64,000 bases of DNA. Source: an uncultured Clostridium sp. (lineage in GTDB: Bacteria; Bacillota; Clostridia; TANB77; CAG-508). Numbering within the stretch: the first letter of the stretch is position 1; every line of letters begins with the position of its first letter. The position numbers and the translations under genes are program-made. Shown piece by piece: positions 38,567 through 46,806 of the stretch. Below the pieces are notes generated by a model. It made no database searches, was not told where the DNA came from, and worked only from the letters and a program-made list of their open reading frames with translations. The stretch is from contig USFR01000003.1 of assembly GCA_900553945.1 (NCBI GenBank), positions 1 through 64,000 of the forward strand, written 5' to 3'.

Positions 38567-39223
38567 ATGAAAATTACAAAATTTCCACAATCATGTTTGC
38601 TAATAGAAGCGGAAGGAAAGAAAATTTTAGCAGATCCAGGAACATTAAAATACAAAGAAGAATATTTTGATACTTGGAATAATGTAGATATTATTTTAAT
38701 AACACATAAACATCCAGATCATTGTAATACTGAAATATTAGAAAAGCTAAATAAAAATATAATAATATATGCTACAAAAGAAGTTGCAGAAGCAAATAAA
38801 AGTTTAAAAATAAGTATTATTAAAGAAAATGATATTATAGAATTAGAGAATATAAAAATAGAAGTAGTACATGCAATACATGGATACCAACCATTATTAA
38901 AAGGTGCAAAAGAGGTACACGAAAATGTAGGATATATTATAGATGATGGAAAAAACAGATTATATACAACAAGTGATACAATTTGTTTTAAAAATGACTA
39001 TAAAGCAGATATTCTATGCATTCCAGTAACGGGATATGGACTAACTATGTCAGCATTTGAAGCAGCTTTATATGCAAAAGAAGTAGGAGCAGTGCTAACA
39101 ATTCCAATTCATATGGATAATCCAGCATTTCCACCAGATTTTGACTTTATAAAAGAGATGTTTAAAAAATATGAAGTTGAGTATGAAATATTAGAGAATG
39201 ATGAGAGCATTGAAATAGAATAA
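38567..39223 (+). CDS. Metallo-beta-lactamase-fold hydrolase, UlaG/UPF0173-like
   Basis: 218 residues beginning MKITKFPQSCLLIEAEGKKI. The metal motif THKHPDHC (HxHxDH) follows ADPGT; VVHAIHGYQP provides another histidine, and TTSDT and IPIHMD complete the ligand set. This is the short UlaG/UPF0173-type MBL fold, which includes phosphodiesterases and lactonases. The substrate is unknown. GAAAGG precedes the ATG. It is the first of a run of eight co-directional genes after the relaxase. Confidence 0.8.
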   Translation: MKITKFPQSCLLIEAEGKKILADPGTLKYKEEYFDTWNNVDIILITHKHPDHCNTEILEKLNKNIIIYATKEVAEANKSLKISIIKENDIIELENIKIEVVHAIHGYQPLLKGAKEVHENVGYIIDDGKNRLYTTSDTICFKNDYKADILCIPVTGYGLTMSAFEAALYAKEVGAVLTIPIHMDNPAFPPDFDFIKEMFKKYEVEYEILENDESIEIE

Positions 39224-39261
39224 AAATACAAGTGCAAATTGTGTAGAAATAGGAGTTAAAT

Positions 39262-39834
39262 ATGAAAGTTTTAATATTAAGTTTCAGCAGTAACCAAGTC
39301 AATGAAGATAGTTTTATACCAAATAAAATAGGATTAACTTTTTCCTGTGTAGAAGAATGCGAAAAACAATTAAAAACATTAAAATATGAATATGAACATA
39401 TTTGTATAAATAAAAAGAATATAAAAAAATGTCTTGCATGTGGAAAAAGAGGTTGGGGAATTTGCTTAGATGAACATATTTGCATACAAAAAGATGATTT
39501 CAATGAGATTTATAAATATTTGGAAAATTTTGATGCATATGTATTTATTACTCCAGTATATTTTCATGAGATGAGTGAATCAGCTAAAACTTTTTTTGAT
39601 AGATTAAAAAGATGTGATGCTTTCAATGATAATTCAAAAATAAAAGGGAAGAAAATAGTTTGCATTGCTTGTGCAGGTGGAAGTGGTAGTGGAACAGAAG
39701 AAACATTAAAGTCATTTGATACATTAAATTACTTTTTAGGAACTGAAATGTATTCAAGAATACCAGTAACAAAAGCAAATTTTGAAAATCAAAAAGTGAT
39801 TATAAGTGATGCAATGAAAATGGAGGGGAATTAA
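39262..39834 (+). CDS. Flavodoxin-like NAD(P)H-dependent oxidoreductase
   Basis: 190 residues with the FMN-reductase/flavodoxin-fold start MKVLILSFSSNQ, although the segment after it is longer than usual. A Cys-rich patch follows (CLACGKRGWGICLDEHICIQKDD, in parts CLACGKRGWGIC and LDEHICIQKDDF), then FDAYVFITPVYFHEMSE, the typical substrate-side loop. KKIVCIACAGGSGSGTEETL is the second flavin-binding loop. Multimeric flavodoxin WrbA/iron-sulphur flavoprotein relatives have a similar Cys arrangement. It ends 1 base before the next gene, so the two are translationally coupled. Confidence 0.78.
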   Translation: MKVLILSFSSNQVNEDSFIPNKIGLTFSCVEECEKQLKTLKYEYEHICINKKNIKKCLACGKRGWGICLDEHICIQKDDFNEIYKYLENFDAYVFITPVYFHEMSESAKTFFDRLKRCDAFNDNSKIKGKKIVCIACAGGSGSGTEETLKSFDTLNYFLGTEMYSRIPVTKANFENQKVIISDAMKMEGN

Positions 39835-39835
39835 C

Positions 39836-40630
39836 ATGGAAACATTAGAAGAATATTTAGACTTTGCAAAAGATATAGCAAAATATGCTGGCGAAGTAAT
39901 GATGAAATATTTTACACAGAATAATGGCGCAAGTTATAAAGGAGATAAAACTATTGTAACACTGGCAGACACAGAAATAAATTCATACTTAATAAAACAA
40001 GTTAAAGAAAAATATCCTTCTCATTCAGTAGATGGCGAAGAAGAACAGTTTGGTAAAAGTGATTATGTATGGGTATGTGATCCAGTTGATGGAACAGCAA
40101 TGTATGCTAGACATATTCCAGTAGCAGTATTTTCATTAGCATTAGTTATAAAAGGAGAATCAAAAGTTGGAGTAGTATATGACCCATTTACTGATAGTTT
40201 ATATACTGCTATAAAAGGTCAAGGTGCATATAAAAATGGAGAAAAGATAACTGTAAATGATTACAAATTAGATGATATGAAAACAGTATGTCATTATGAT
40301 TTATGGCCAGGAGCAGACTATAATATATCTAAAGTATTACAAGAATTAGGAAATAAAACATATATTATTGGATTAGGAAGTATTATAAGAGCTTGTATGT
40401 GTGTAGCTTCTGGAGATTTTACTATTGCTATTTTTCCAGGTACAAAACATAAAAATTGTGATATTGCAGCAGTCAAAGTGATTGTAGAAGAAGCAGGTGG
40501 AACAGTTACAGATTTATTTGGAAATAAACAAAGATATGATGAAAGTATAAATGGAGCAGTTGTTAGTAATGGAAAAATACATAATGAAGTAACTGAAACT
40601 GTAAAGAAATATTTAAAAGATAGAAATTAA
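39836..40630 (+). CDS. Inositol monophosphatase family protein
   Basis: 264 residues. GEEEQFG and WVCDPVDGTAMYARHIPV are the Mg2+-binding motif pair (GEE; DPVDGT) of the IMPase/histidinol-phosphatase/CysQ superfamily. GVVYDPF, and HKNCDIAAVKVIVEEAGG with the C-terminal Asp, complete the set. All metal ligands are present, so it should be an active sugar- or nucleotide-phosphate phosphatase; the substrate is unknown. Its ATG follows the flavodoxin stop directly, with GGAGGGG in the flavodoxin tail. Confidence 0.85.
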   Translation: METLEEYLDFAKDIAKYAGEVMMKYFTQNNGASYKGDKTIVTLADTEINSYLIKQVKEKYPSHSVDGEEEQFGKSDYVWVCDPVDGTAMYARHIPVAVFSLALVIKGESKVGVVYDPFTDSLYTAIKGQGAYKNGEKITVNDYKLDDMKTVCHYDLWPGADYNISKVLQELGNKTYIIGLGSIIRACMCVASGDFTIAIFPGTKHKNCDIAAVKVIVEEAGGTVTDLFGNKQRYDESINGAVVSNGKIHNEVTETVKKYLKDRN

Positions 40631-40655
40631 CAAAAAAACAATTGGAGGAATTGAA

Positions 40656-41207
40656 ATGGAAAATTATTTTATAATACATGAAAGTTTTGGGAGTCCATTT
40701 GAAAATTGGTTTAGTTGGTTACAAGATTTTATAACAACAGATGGAAAACAAGTATATGTACCACAATTTCCAATAGGAGTTGGATATCAAAATTATGAAA
40801 ATTGGAGTAAATTACTTAAATATTATTTAGATTTAGGATTAATCAATGAAAAAACAACAATAATAGCACATAGTATTGCGCCAGTATTTGTTAGCAAATT
40901 TTTAGTAGAGAATAAAGTACAAGTAAGAAAACTAATATTTGTATGTGGATTTAACAACTATTTAGGAATAAATGAGGAATATGATACAGTAAATAAGACA
41001 ATGTATTTTGACAACTTAGTAGATGTAAAACAATATGCAAATGAAATAATATGTTTCTATTCAGATAATGATCCATATGTAAAATATGAAGTAGAAAAAG
41101 ATTTTGCAAATAAGATTGCAACAGAGCAAATTTTAATATCAAATGCAGGACATATAAATAGTGAAAGTGGATATGACGCATTTGAAGATATAGTAAGTTA
41201 TATTTAA
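40656..41207 (+). CDS. RBBP9/YdeN-family serine hydrolase
   Basis: 183 residues with the small alpha/beta-hydrolase pattern of RBBP9/YdeN: YFIIHESFGSPFENWFSWL at the start (in place of HG-x-GG), QFPIGVGYQNYENW, and the nucleophile elbow IIAHSIAPVF (Ser in HSIA, close to the usual GHSLG). CFYSDNDPYV supplies the Asp and SNAGHIN the His. The catalytic triad seems intact. GGAGG precedes the ATG. Its role in the cargo operon is unknown. Confidence 0.78.
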   Translation: MENYFIIHESFGSPFENWFSWLQDFITTDGKQVYVPQFPIGVGYQNYENWSKLLKYYLDLGLINEKTTIIAHSIAPVFVSKFLVENKVQVRKLIFVCGFNNYLGINEEYDTVNKTMYFDNLVDVKQYANEIICFYSDNDPYVKYEVEKDFANKIATEQILISNAGHINSESGYDAFEDIVSYI

Positions 41208-41220
41208 GGAGGAGTGAACA

Positions 41221-41607
41221 ATGAGAGAAAACAAATTAACAATATTTATTAACAAACCTGTAAAAGAAGTATTTGATTATTCGTTAGAGTCAAATAATGT
41301 TCCAAAGTGGATTATTCAAATTAAAGAAGAAATTCCAGAGGAAAGACCAGTTAAATTAGGAACACAATTGAGAAATATTGGAGTAAATAGTAAAGAATGG
41401 AATAAATATGAGATGATTGAATTTGAACCACCAAAGACATTTACATTAAAAAAATTAAATGGTGATTATTTTGTGAAATATACTTGTTCTGAAAAGGATG
41501 GAGGAACTGAATTTGAATATTTTGAATGGGCGGAAAATGGTGATTTAGATGCATTAATGGAAATGTCTGCATTAGAATTATTAAAAGAGCAAATCGAAAA
41601 TATGTAG
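41221..41607 (+). CDS. SRPBCC (START-like) family protein
   Basis: 128 residues in the Bet v1/START-like pattern: LTIFINKPVKEVFDYSLES at the start, WIIQIKEE, the central TQLRNIG and EMIEFEPPKTFTLK, and a long C-terminal helix (ALELLKEQIENM). These folds bind small hydrophobic ligands, and some act as enzymes. AAGGAGGAG precedes the ATG, 13 bases after the RBBP9-like stop. Confidence 0.75.
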   Translation: MRENKLTIFINKPVKEVFDYSLESNNVPKWIIQIKEEIPEERPVKLGTQLRNIGVNSKEWNKYEMIEFEPPKTFTLKKLNGDYFVKYTCSEKDGGTEFEYFEWAENGDLDALMEMSALELLKEQIENM

Positions 41608-41627
41608 ATGATATAGGAGAGTGAAAG

Positions 41628-42653
41628 ATGAGTGATATAGTAAAACAAAATGAAGTATTTGGAAACTACTACAATAGAATAAATTTATTGATTTTAAAGA
41701 CAAAACAAAATGTTATAAAAAATATAAATTATGAGATGGTAGAATTATATTATGCTATAGGCTCTACGATTAATGAATTAATTGAGGAATATCATTTAGA
41801 AGCTTCTCAAAATAAAATATTAAAGTCTTTTTCAGAAAAATTGACACGAGAATTTGGAGAAGGTTATAGTGTACCTAATTTGAAATTAATGAAAAAATTT
41901 TATTTAACTTATAAAGGTGGTTACACACTGTGTAACCAATTAAGTTGGAGCCATAATCGTTTAATAATGAATATAGATAATGAGGCTAAAAGAAATTTTT
42001 ATTTGGAAGAAACTATAAAATCAAATTGGAGTGTTAGACAATTAGAAAGACAAATAAACAGTTTTTATTATGAAAGGCTTTTATCAACAAGTGAAGAACA
42101 TAAAGAAGAAGTAAAAGATGAAATAAATATTTTAGAGAAGAAGGAGAAAGTGCAAGATTTTATTAAAGATCCTTATGTTTTAGAATTTTTAGACATTAAA
42201 GATAGAAGATTTTTAGAAAAAGACCTAGAATCTAATTTACTTGAACATATTTCAGAGTTTTTATTAGAATTAGGTAGAGGATTTTCGTTTGTGGCAAGAC
42301 AGAAAAGAATAGATGTAGATGGAGATAATTTTTATATTGATTTAGTATTTTACAATTATGTACTAAAGTGTTTCGTTTTAATTGATTTGAAATTAGACAA
42401 GCTAACCCATCAAGATATTGGACAAATGGATTTTTATGTTAGATACTATGATAATGAAATAAAGTCAGAAGATGATAATCCGACAATAGGAATAATACTA
42501 TGCTCAGATAAAAAAGATACAATAGTAAAATATTCTGTTCTTAATGATAATAAGAATTTATTTGCATCAAAATATCAATTATATTTACCAACAGAAGAAG
42601 AATTAGCGAGAGAAATTGAAAAACAAAAGGAAGAATTTGAAGATAAAGAATAG
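41628..42653 (+). CDS. DUF1016 / YhcG-type PD-(D/E)XK nuclease
   Basis: 341 residues. The N-terminal DUF1016 region contains YYAIGSTINELIEE, FGEGYSVPNLKLMKKFY, NQLSWSHNRLIM and WSVRQLERQINSFYYERLL. The C-terminal nuclease fold has FVARQKRIDVDGDNFYIDL, then CFVLIDLKLDKL. D-x-K stands where E-x-K is more common. Such proteins occur in restriction and defence islands. It lies 20 bases after the SRPBCC gene and 55 bases before the OLD-type nuclease. A 21-bp palindrome lies inside the gene (41918-41938) and a related one overlaps its stop region (42656-42676). Confidence 0.85.
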   Translation: MSDIVKQNEVFGNYYNRINLLILKTKQNVIKNINYEMVELYYAIGSTINELIEEYHLEASQNKILKSFSEKLTREFGEGYSVPNLKLMKKFYLTYKGGYTLCNQLSWSHNRLIMNIDNEAKRNFYLEETIKSNWSVRQLERQINSFYYERLLSTSEEHKEEVKDEINILEKKEKVQDFIKDPYVLEFLDIKDRRFLEKDLESNLLEHISEFLLELGRGFSFVARQKRIDVDGDNFYIDLVFYNYVLKCFVLIDLKLDKLTHQDIGQMDFYVRYYDNEIKSEDDNPTIGIILCSDKKDTIVKYSVLNDNKNLFASKYQLYLPTEEELAREIEKQKEEFEDKE

Positions 42654-42708
42654 AGTGGTTCCACAGTGTGGAATCAGAAGATAGAAATAATATGGAGTAT
42701 ATATTAAT

Positions 42709-44322
42709 ATGGTAATAGATAAAATAAAAGTGAAGAATTATAAAATATTTCAAGAAAAAACCATACATTTAAATGATAATGTAAATATTTTTGTGGGTGA
42801 AAATGATGCAGGAAAAAGTACTATTCTTGAGATTGTAAATTTAATAACAACAGGAAAAATTAATGGCTATTTTATAGATAGACAAATTACAGCTAATTTT
42901 TTTAATTATGAAGTAAGAAAGAATTATATAGAAAACATAAAAAGTGGAAAATATGCTGAATTGCCAGAAATAATGATAGAAGCTTATTGTAAAAATAAAG
43001 AAGATTCTGAATTTAGAGGAACAAATAATACATTGGGAGAAGACTGTCCAGGAATAGCATTTTATTATACATTTAATCAAGATAATGCGGATATTTATAA
43101 GAGAAAATTAAAAGAAGGTGAGATACTTGATATACCACTGGAATTTTACAAAATTGAATTTATTGGCTTTCATGGAAATAGTATTACTAGCAAGTATTTA
43201 CCATTTAAAGTTGCAACAATTGATGCTTCAAAAAGAGACTATAATAATTTGTTAAATAGATTTGTTTCAGAAAATATGGAGCAATTTTTATCAGATGAAG
43301 ATAAAGTTATGTTAAGGTCTGAATATAGAAAAAGCATAATGAGTTTTAATAATATACCAAATATACAAGCATTAAATTCAAAATTGAAAGAAAATGTAAA
43401 ATTGAATGAAAAAAGTATAAGTATTAATTTAAAAGATGAGAATGTTGATAATTGGAAAGAAGATATTGAGATAGCAGTTAATAATATACCGTTTGATAAT
43501 ATAGGATTTGGAAGTAGAAATTCAATGAAGATAGAATTAGCATTGCAAAATAATAAAGAGACAGTTAGTACACTTATTATTGAAGAACCTGAAAACAATT
43601 TATCTTATACTAATATGGCTAAACTAATTTTTAAAATTGAAGAAAACAAAGATAAGCAAATTTTTATTGCAACACATAGTAGTTATATAGCAAATAAATT
43701 AGATTTACAAAATATACACATAGTACATAATGGAAATGTGAATAGTTTACAGAATTTAGATGATGATACAAGAGAATACTTTAAAAAATTACCAGGTTTT
43801 GATACCTTAAGAGTTATTTTAGCGAACAAAGTAATTTTAGTTGAAGGACCAGCAGATGACTTGATTATACAAAGGGCATATAAAGATAAGTACCACAAAT
43901 TACCGATTAATGATGGAATAGATATTATTGCAGTAAATGCATTAGCATTTAAGAGATACTGTGATATTGCTATATTAGTAAATAAAGAAATAACTTTAGT
44001 TACAGATAATGATGGTAATATAAATGAAAATATTACACAAAAATATGATAAATATATAGGAAAAAGAAATATAAGAATTTGTTATGAAAAAGATGAAACT
44101 TTAAATACATTAGAGCCAAGTATTTTAGCAGCCAATACTATAAATGGCGAGATTTTGGATGATTTCATTGATGGAATATCAAAAAATGGATCAATGAAAG
44201 GAAAAACAAGAGAAGAAATAAATAACTTTATGGAAAATAATAAAACAGAATGGAGTATGAGGATTTTTGATTATGAAAAAAATATAAGATATCCTCAATA
44301 TATATTAGATGCAATCGAATAA
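42709..44322 (+). CDS. OLD-family ATPase-TOPRIM nuclease, GajA-like
   Basis: 537 residues. The ABC-type ATPase has Walker A GENDAGKST at 30-38, Walker B LIIEEPENNLSY and IATHSSYIAN. The C-terminal TOPRIM nuclease has ILVEGPADDLIIQ (Glu) and TLVTDNDGNINEN (DxD). This is the class 2 OLD architecture. Gabija GajA has the same layout and is encoded together with a UvrD-like helicase, as here. Such systems cut phage DNA when nucleotide levels fall. There is no strong ribosome binding site before ATG 42709. The 3' end overlaps the helicase gene by 14 bases. Confidence 0.85.
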   Translation: MVIDKIKVKNYKIFQEKTIHLNDNVNIFVGENDAGKSTILEIVNLITTGKINGYFIDRQITANFFNYEVRKNYIENIKSGKYAELPEIMIEAYCKNKEDSEFRGTNNTLGEDCPGIAFYYTFNQDNADIYKRKLKEGEILDIPLEFYKIEFIGFHGNSITSKYLPFKVATIDASKRDYNNLLNRFVSENMEQFLSDEDKVMLRSEYRKSIMSFNNIPNIQALNSKLKENVKLNEKSISINLKDENVDNWKEDIEIAVNNIPFDNIGFGSRNSMKIELALQNNKETVSTLIIEEPENNLSYTNMAKLIFKIEENKDKQIFIATHSSYIANKLDLQNIHIVHNGNVNSLQNLDDDTREYFKKLPGFDTLRVILANKVILVEGPADDLIIQRAYKDKYHKLPINDGIDIIAVNALAFKRYCDIAILVNKEITLVTDNDGNINENITQKYDKYIGKRNIRICYEKDETLNTLEPSILAANTINGEILDDFIDGISKNGSMKGKTREEINNFMENNKTEWSMRIFDYEKNIRYPQYILDAIE

Positions 44323-45433
44323 TGCTGTTATTATGGCTGCTGCAGGAGCTGGAAAAACGCATGACATTTGCAAAGAAGTAATAGAAAATGCAAAAACAAC
44401 GAACAAAAAGATTTTAATTACAACTTATACTAATAAAGGTATTGATTCAATTAAAAAGGAATACAAAAAACAAAATAATGGTGTAATAGATAAGAATGTT
44501 ATTATTTTGTCATGGTTTCAATTTTTATTGAGAGAGTTAGTAAAACCATATCAAAGTTCAATATTAAAAGGAATTAATATAATAAACTCAATAGATTTCA
44601 ATCATCAATATGGATATATTAATTTTAGTTCTAGAGGAACACCTAAACACTATATACTTTCTAATAATAATATATTGTCTAATACTGTTAGTGAATTTGC
44701 AATAGATAGTAATGTAAATTCAAATAGTAAAGTAATACAAAGATTAGAAGATATTTATTCCCATATTTATATTGATGAAATACAAGATTTGGCTGGCGAA
44801 GATATAGAGATATTAAACTTACTTTTTAATTCTAAAATAAGTGTACAATGTGTTGGTGATGTTAAGCAATCAACATATACTACATATAATGCTAAAAAGA
44901 ATAAAAAAGTAACAGGAATATATTTTATAGATTATTTTAAACAATTAGAAATAAATGGCATAATAACATTAAGATTCAATAATAAAACTAGAAGATTTGG
45001 AAAGGAAATATGTGAGTTTTCAAATAGTATATTTGATGACAACAATAAAATAGAATCAGATACAATATATAACAAAGAAAATCAAGGAGTATATCTTTTA
45101 GATAAAAAAGATTTTGAACAGTACTTTAAAATGTATAAACCTCAAGTTTTAAAATTTGATGCAAGAACAAAAACAGATTATGATTCATTAAATTTTGGAC
45201 AATGCAAAGGAATGACATTTGATAGAGTTGCAATATTTCCAAATAAAAAATATAAGGAATTTTTGCAGAAGAGAACAAGTTTAGACTCTCCTTGTAAATA
45301 CTATGTTTCCGCTACTAGAGCAAAATATAGTATAGTATTTGTAGTAGAAAAATTATTTGAAAATGATAGGTTTAAATATATGAATATAAAACTAGAAGAT
45401 AGTAGTATAAAAGTATCAAAATATATGGTATAA
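44309..45433 (+). CDS. Short UvrD-like helicase, GajB-like
   Basis: 374 residues of superfamily 1 helicase: Walker A MAAAGAGKTHD, motif Ia ITTYTNKG, Walker B IYIDEIQDL, motif III CVGDVKQSTY and motif VI VSATRAKYSIVF. It is shorter than Gabija GajB proteins (about 490), with a reduced accessory domain. Its ATG lies within the end of the OLD gene (14-base overlap), so translation should be coupled and the products probably act together. Gabija is my best fit; another OLD-UvrD defence type remains possible. Confidence 0.8.
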   Translation: MQSNNAVIMAAAGAGKTHDICKEVIENAKTTNKKILITTYTNKGIDSIKKEYKKQNNGVIDKNVIILSWFQFLLRELVKPYQSSILKGINIINSIDFNHQYGYINFSSRGTPKHYILSNNNILSNTVSEFAIDSNVNSNSKVIQRLEDIYSHIYIDEIQDLAGEDIEILNLLFNSKISVQCVGDVKQSTYTTYNAKKNKKVTGIYFIDYFKQLEINGIITLRFNNKTRRFGKEICEFSNSIFDDNNKIESDTIYNKENQGVYLLDKKDFEQYFKMYKPQVLKFDARTKTDYDSLNFGQCKGMTFDRVAIFPNKKYKEFLQKRTSLDSPCKYYVSATRAKYSIVFVVEKLFENDRFKYMNIKLEDSSIKVSKYMV

Positions 45434-45539
45434 GAAAATTGTTGAGAAAAAAATCAGAGAATTTTATTAAAAAGTAAAATTTTCCTTGCTAAATACAAAA
45501 ATTTATGTTAAATTAAAAACATAGTGATAGACAAAAAAA

Positions 45540-45683
45540 CCAATATGGGTATACATATCTTTGAAACTATTGCTATAACTGATTTTGAAACGGATAATAA
45601 GGTGCTTTTGTGCGAGACATTTTTCGAATACGTCCTCCGCTAACGCACCAAACACATAACTTTGGTTATGTGTTTTTTTATGC
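45540..45683. other. Structured, comparatively GC-rich intergenic block
   Basis: After ~100 bases of plain AT sequence, 45540-45655 is noticeably less AT-rich and lacks a supported start signal. GGTGC (45601) can pair with GCACC (45645) around GAGACATTTTTCG...CGTCCTC. It ends in an intrinsic terminator: AACACATAAC / GTTATGTGTT with T-run (45651-45680). Frames on both strands are short. It could be a small RNA, a remnant of coding sequence, or the right end of the accessory region. Confidence 0.4.
45651..45680 (+). terminator. Intrinsic terminator
   Basis: AACACATAAC pairs with GTTATGTGTT around TTTG, followed by T residues. It closes the accessory region before the HD-domain gene. Confidence 0.85.
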
Positions 45684-45804
45684 TTAAAGATAGATAAAAA
45701 AGTTACAAGGTTTATTAGAATAATTGTTTTTATGCTGATTTTGTGATATAAGTAAAATGCAAAATTTAAAATATAATAAAAAATACTGAAAGGTATGAGA
45801 AGAA

Positions 45805-46713
45805 ATGGAAGAATCTTTACTTGAATTTTATTTGAATAAATTAGAATATAGTAATAAACCCGAGTTTCTAAATAAATATTTGAATGTTCCCTGTTTAAAG
45901 AGATTGAAGAAGATATGCTATTTTTGTGGAATGGATTATGCGTCAAAGCATATATATAATTTTAAAGAAAAGATTACAAGATATGATCATTCGTTAACAG
46001 TTGCTTTGCTAACTTGGAAATGTACAAAAGATAAAAAAGCAACTTTGGCAGGATTATTTCATGATATTGCTACTCCTTGTTTTTCACATGTAATAGATTA
46101 TATGAATAAGGATTATGCTAATCAAGAAAGTACAGAAGAGAATACGGAAAAAATATTAAAAAATGATACGTATTTGAGAAAGTGTTTGAAGGAAGATGAT
46201 ATTGAAATTGAAAATATTATTGATTTTAAGCAATATAATATCGTGGATAATAATCGACCCAAAGTATGTGCAGATAGATTAGACGGAGTAATACTTACAG
46301 GAATTGCTTGGACAAAAAATGTGGATTATGAAGTTATAGATAATATTATAAATGATATAGAAATTTTTGATAATGAAATAGGATTTAAGACGAAAAGTGT
46401 TGCAAATAAAGTTTTAGAAATTAGTGAGAGTATTGATCTTTATTGTCATTCTAATGAGGATAATTATATGATGGAACTTTTAGCAGCTATAACTAAATAT
46501 GGAATTGATAATAAATATATTACATATGAAGATTTATATGTGCTTAATGAAGAGGATTTAATTTACAGGTTAAAGAGCGTTAATGATTCAAAATTACTTG
46601 AGTATTTTGATAAATTTGAAAATATAACATTAGATGAAATCCCAAGTATTTGTTTACCAAATATAAAGATAAGAAGTTTAAATCCTTTAGTGCAAGGAAA
46701 GAGAATAAAGTAA
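45805..46713 (+). CDS. HD-domain phosphohydrolase
   Basis: 302 residues. TRYDHSLTVALLTW supplies the first His, and AGLFHDIATPCFSHVIDY the HD pair and a further His. KVCADRLDGVI supplies the conserved Asp of the HD metal site. Such enzymes hydrolyse phosphate esters of nucleotides; dNTPase-like and (p)ppGpp-like members share this layout, and the substrate is not readable. GAAAGGTATGAGAAG precedes the ATG. A strong terminator follows, so it is likely monocistronic. Confidence 0.82.
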   Translation: MEESLLEFYLNKLEYSNKPEFLNKYLNVPCLKRLKKICYFCGMDYASKHIYNFKEKITRYDHSLTVALLTWKCTKDKKATLAGLFHDIATPCFSHVIDYMNKDYANQESTEENTEKILKNDTYLRKCLKEDDIEIENIIDFKQYNIVDNNRPKVCADRLDGVILTGIAWTKNVDYEVIDNIINDIEIFDNEIGFKTKSVANKVLEISESIDLYCHSNEDNYMMELLAAITKYGIDNKYITYEDLYVLNEEDLIYRLKSVNDSKLLEYFDKFENITLDEIPSICLPNIKIRSLNPLVQGKRIK

Positions 46714-46735
46714 AAATTTAAAAATAAAATATTGA

Positions 46736-46780
46736 GAAAGCTAGAAATCGATTTTAAGAAATCGTTTTCTAGCTTTTTTT
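46736..46780 (+). terminator. Intrinsic terminator
   Basis: AAAGCTAGAAA pairs with TTTCTAGCTTT, with ATCGAT/ATCG pairing inside and a T-run after. Confidence 0.9.
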
Positions 46781-46806
46781 CATAAATTATAGTGAAGGGA
46801 GAAAAA

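Noticed and set aside
45503..45946. 147-aa minus-strand protein
   Set aside because: It overlaps the start of the HD-domain gene on the other strand, runs through a terminator hairpin, and has no ribosome binding site.
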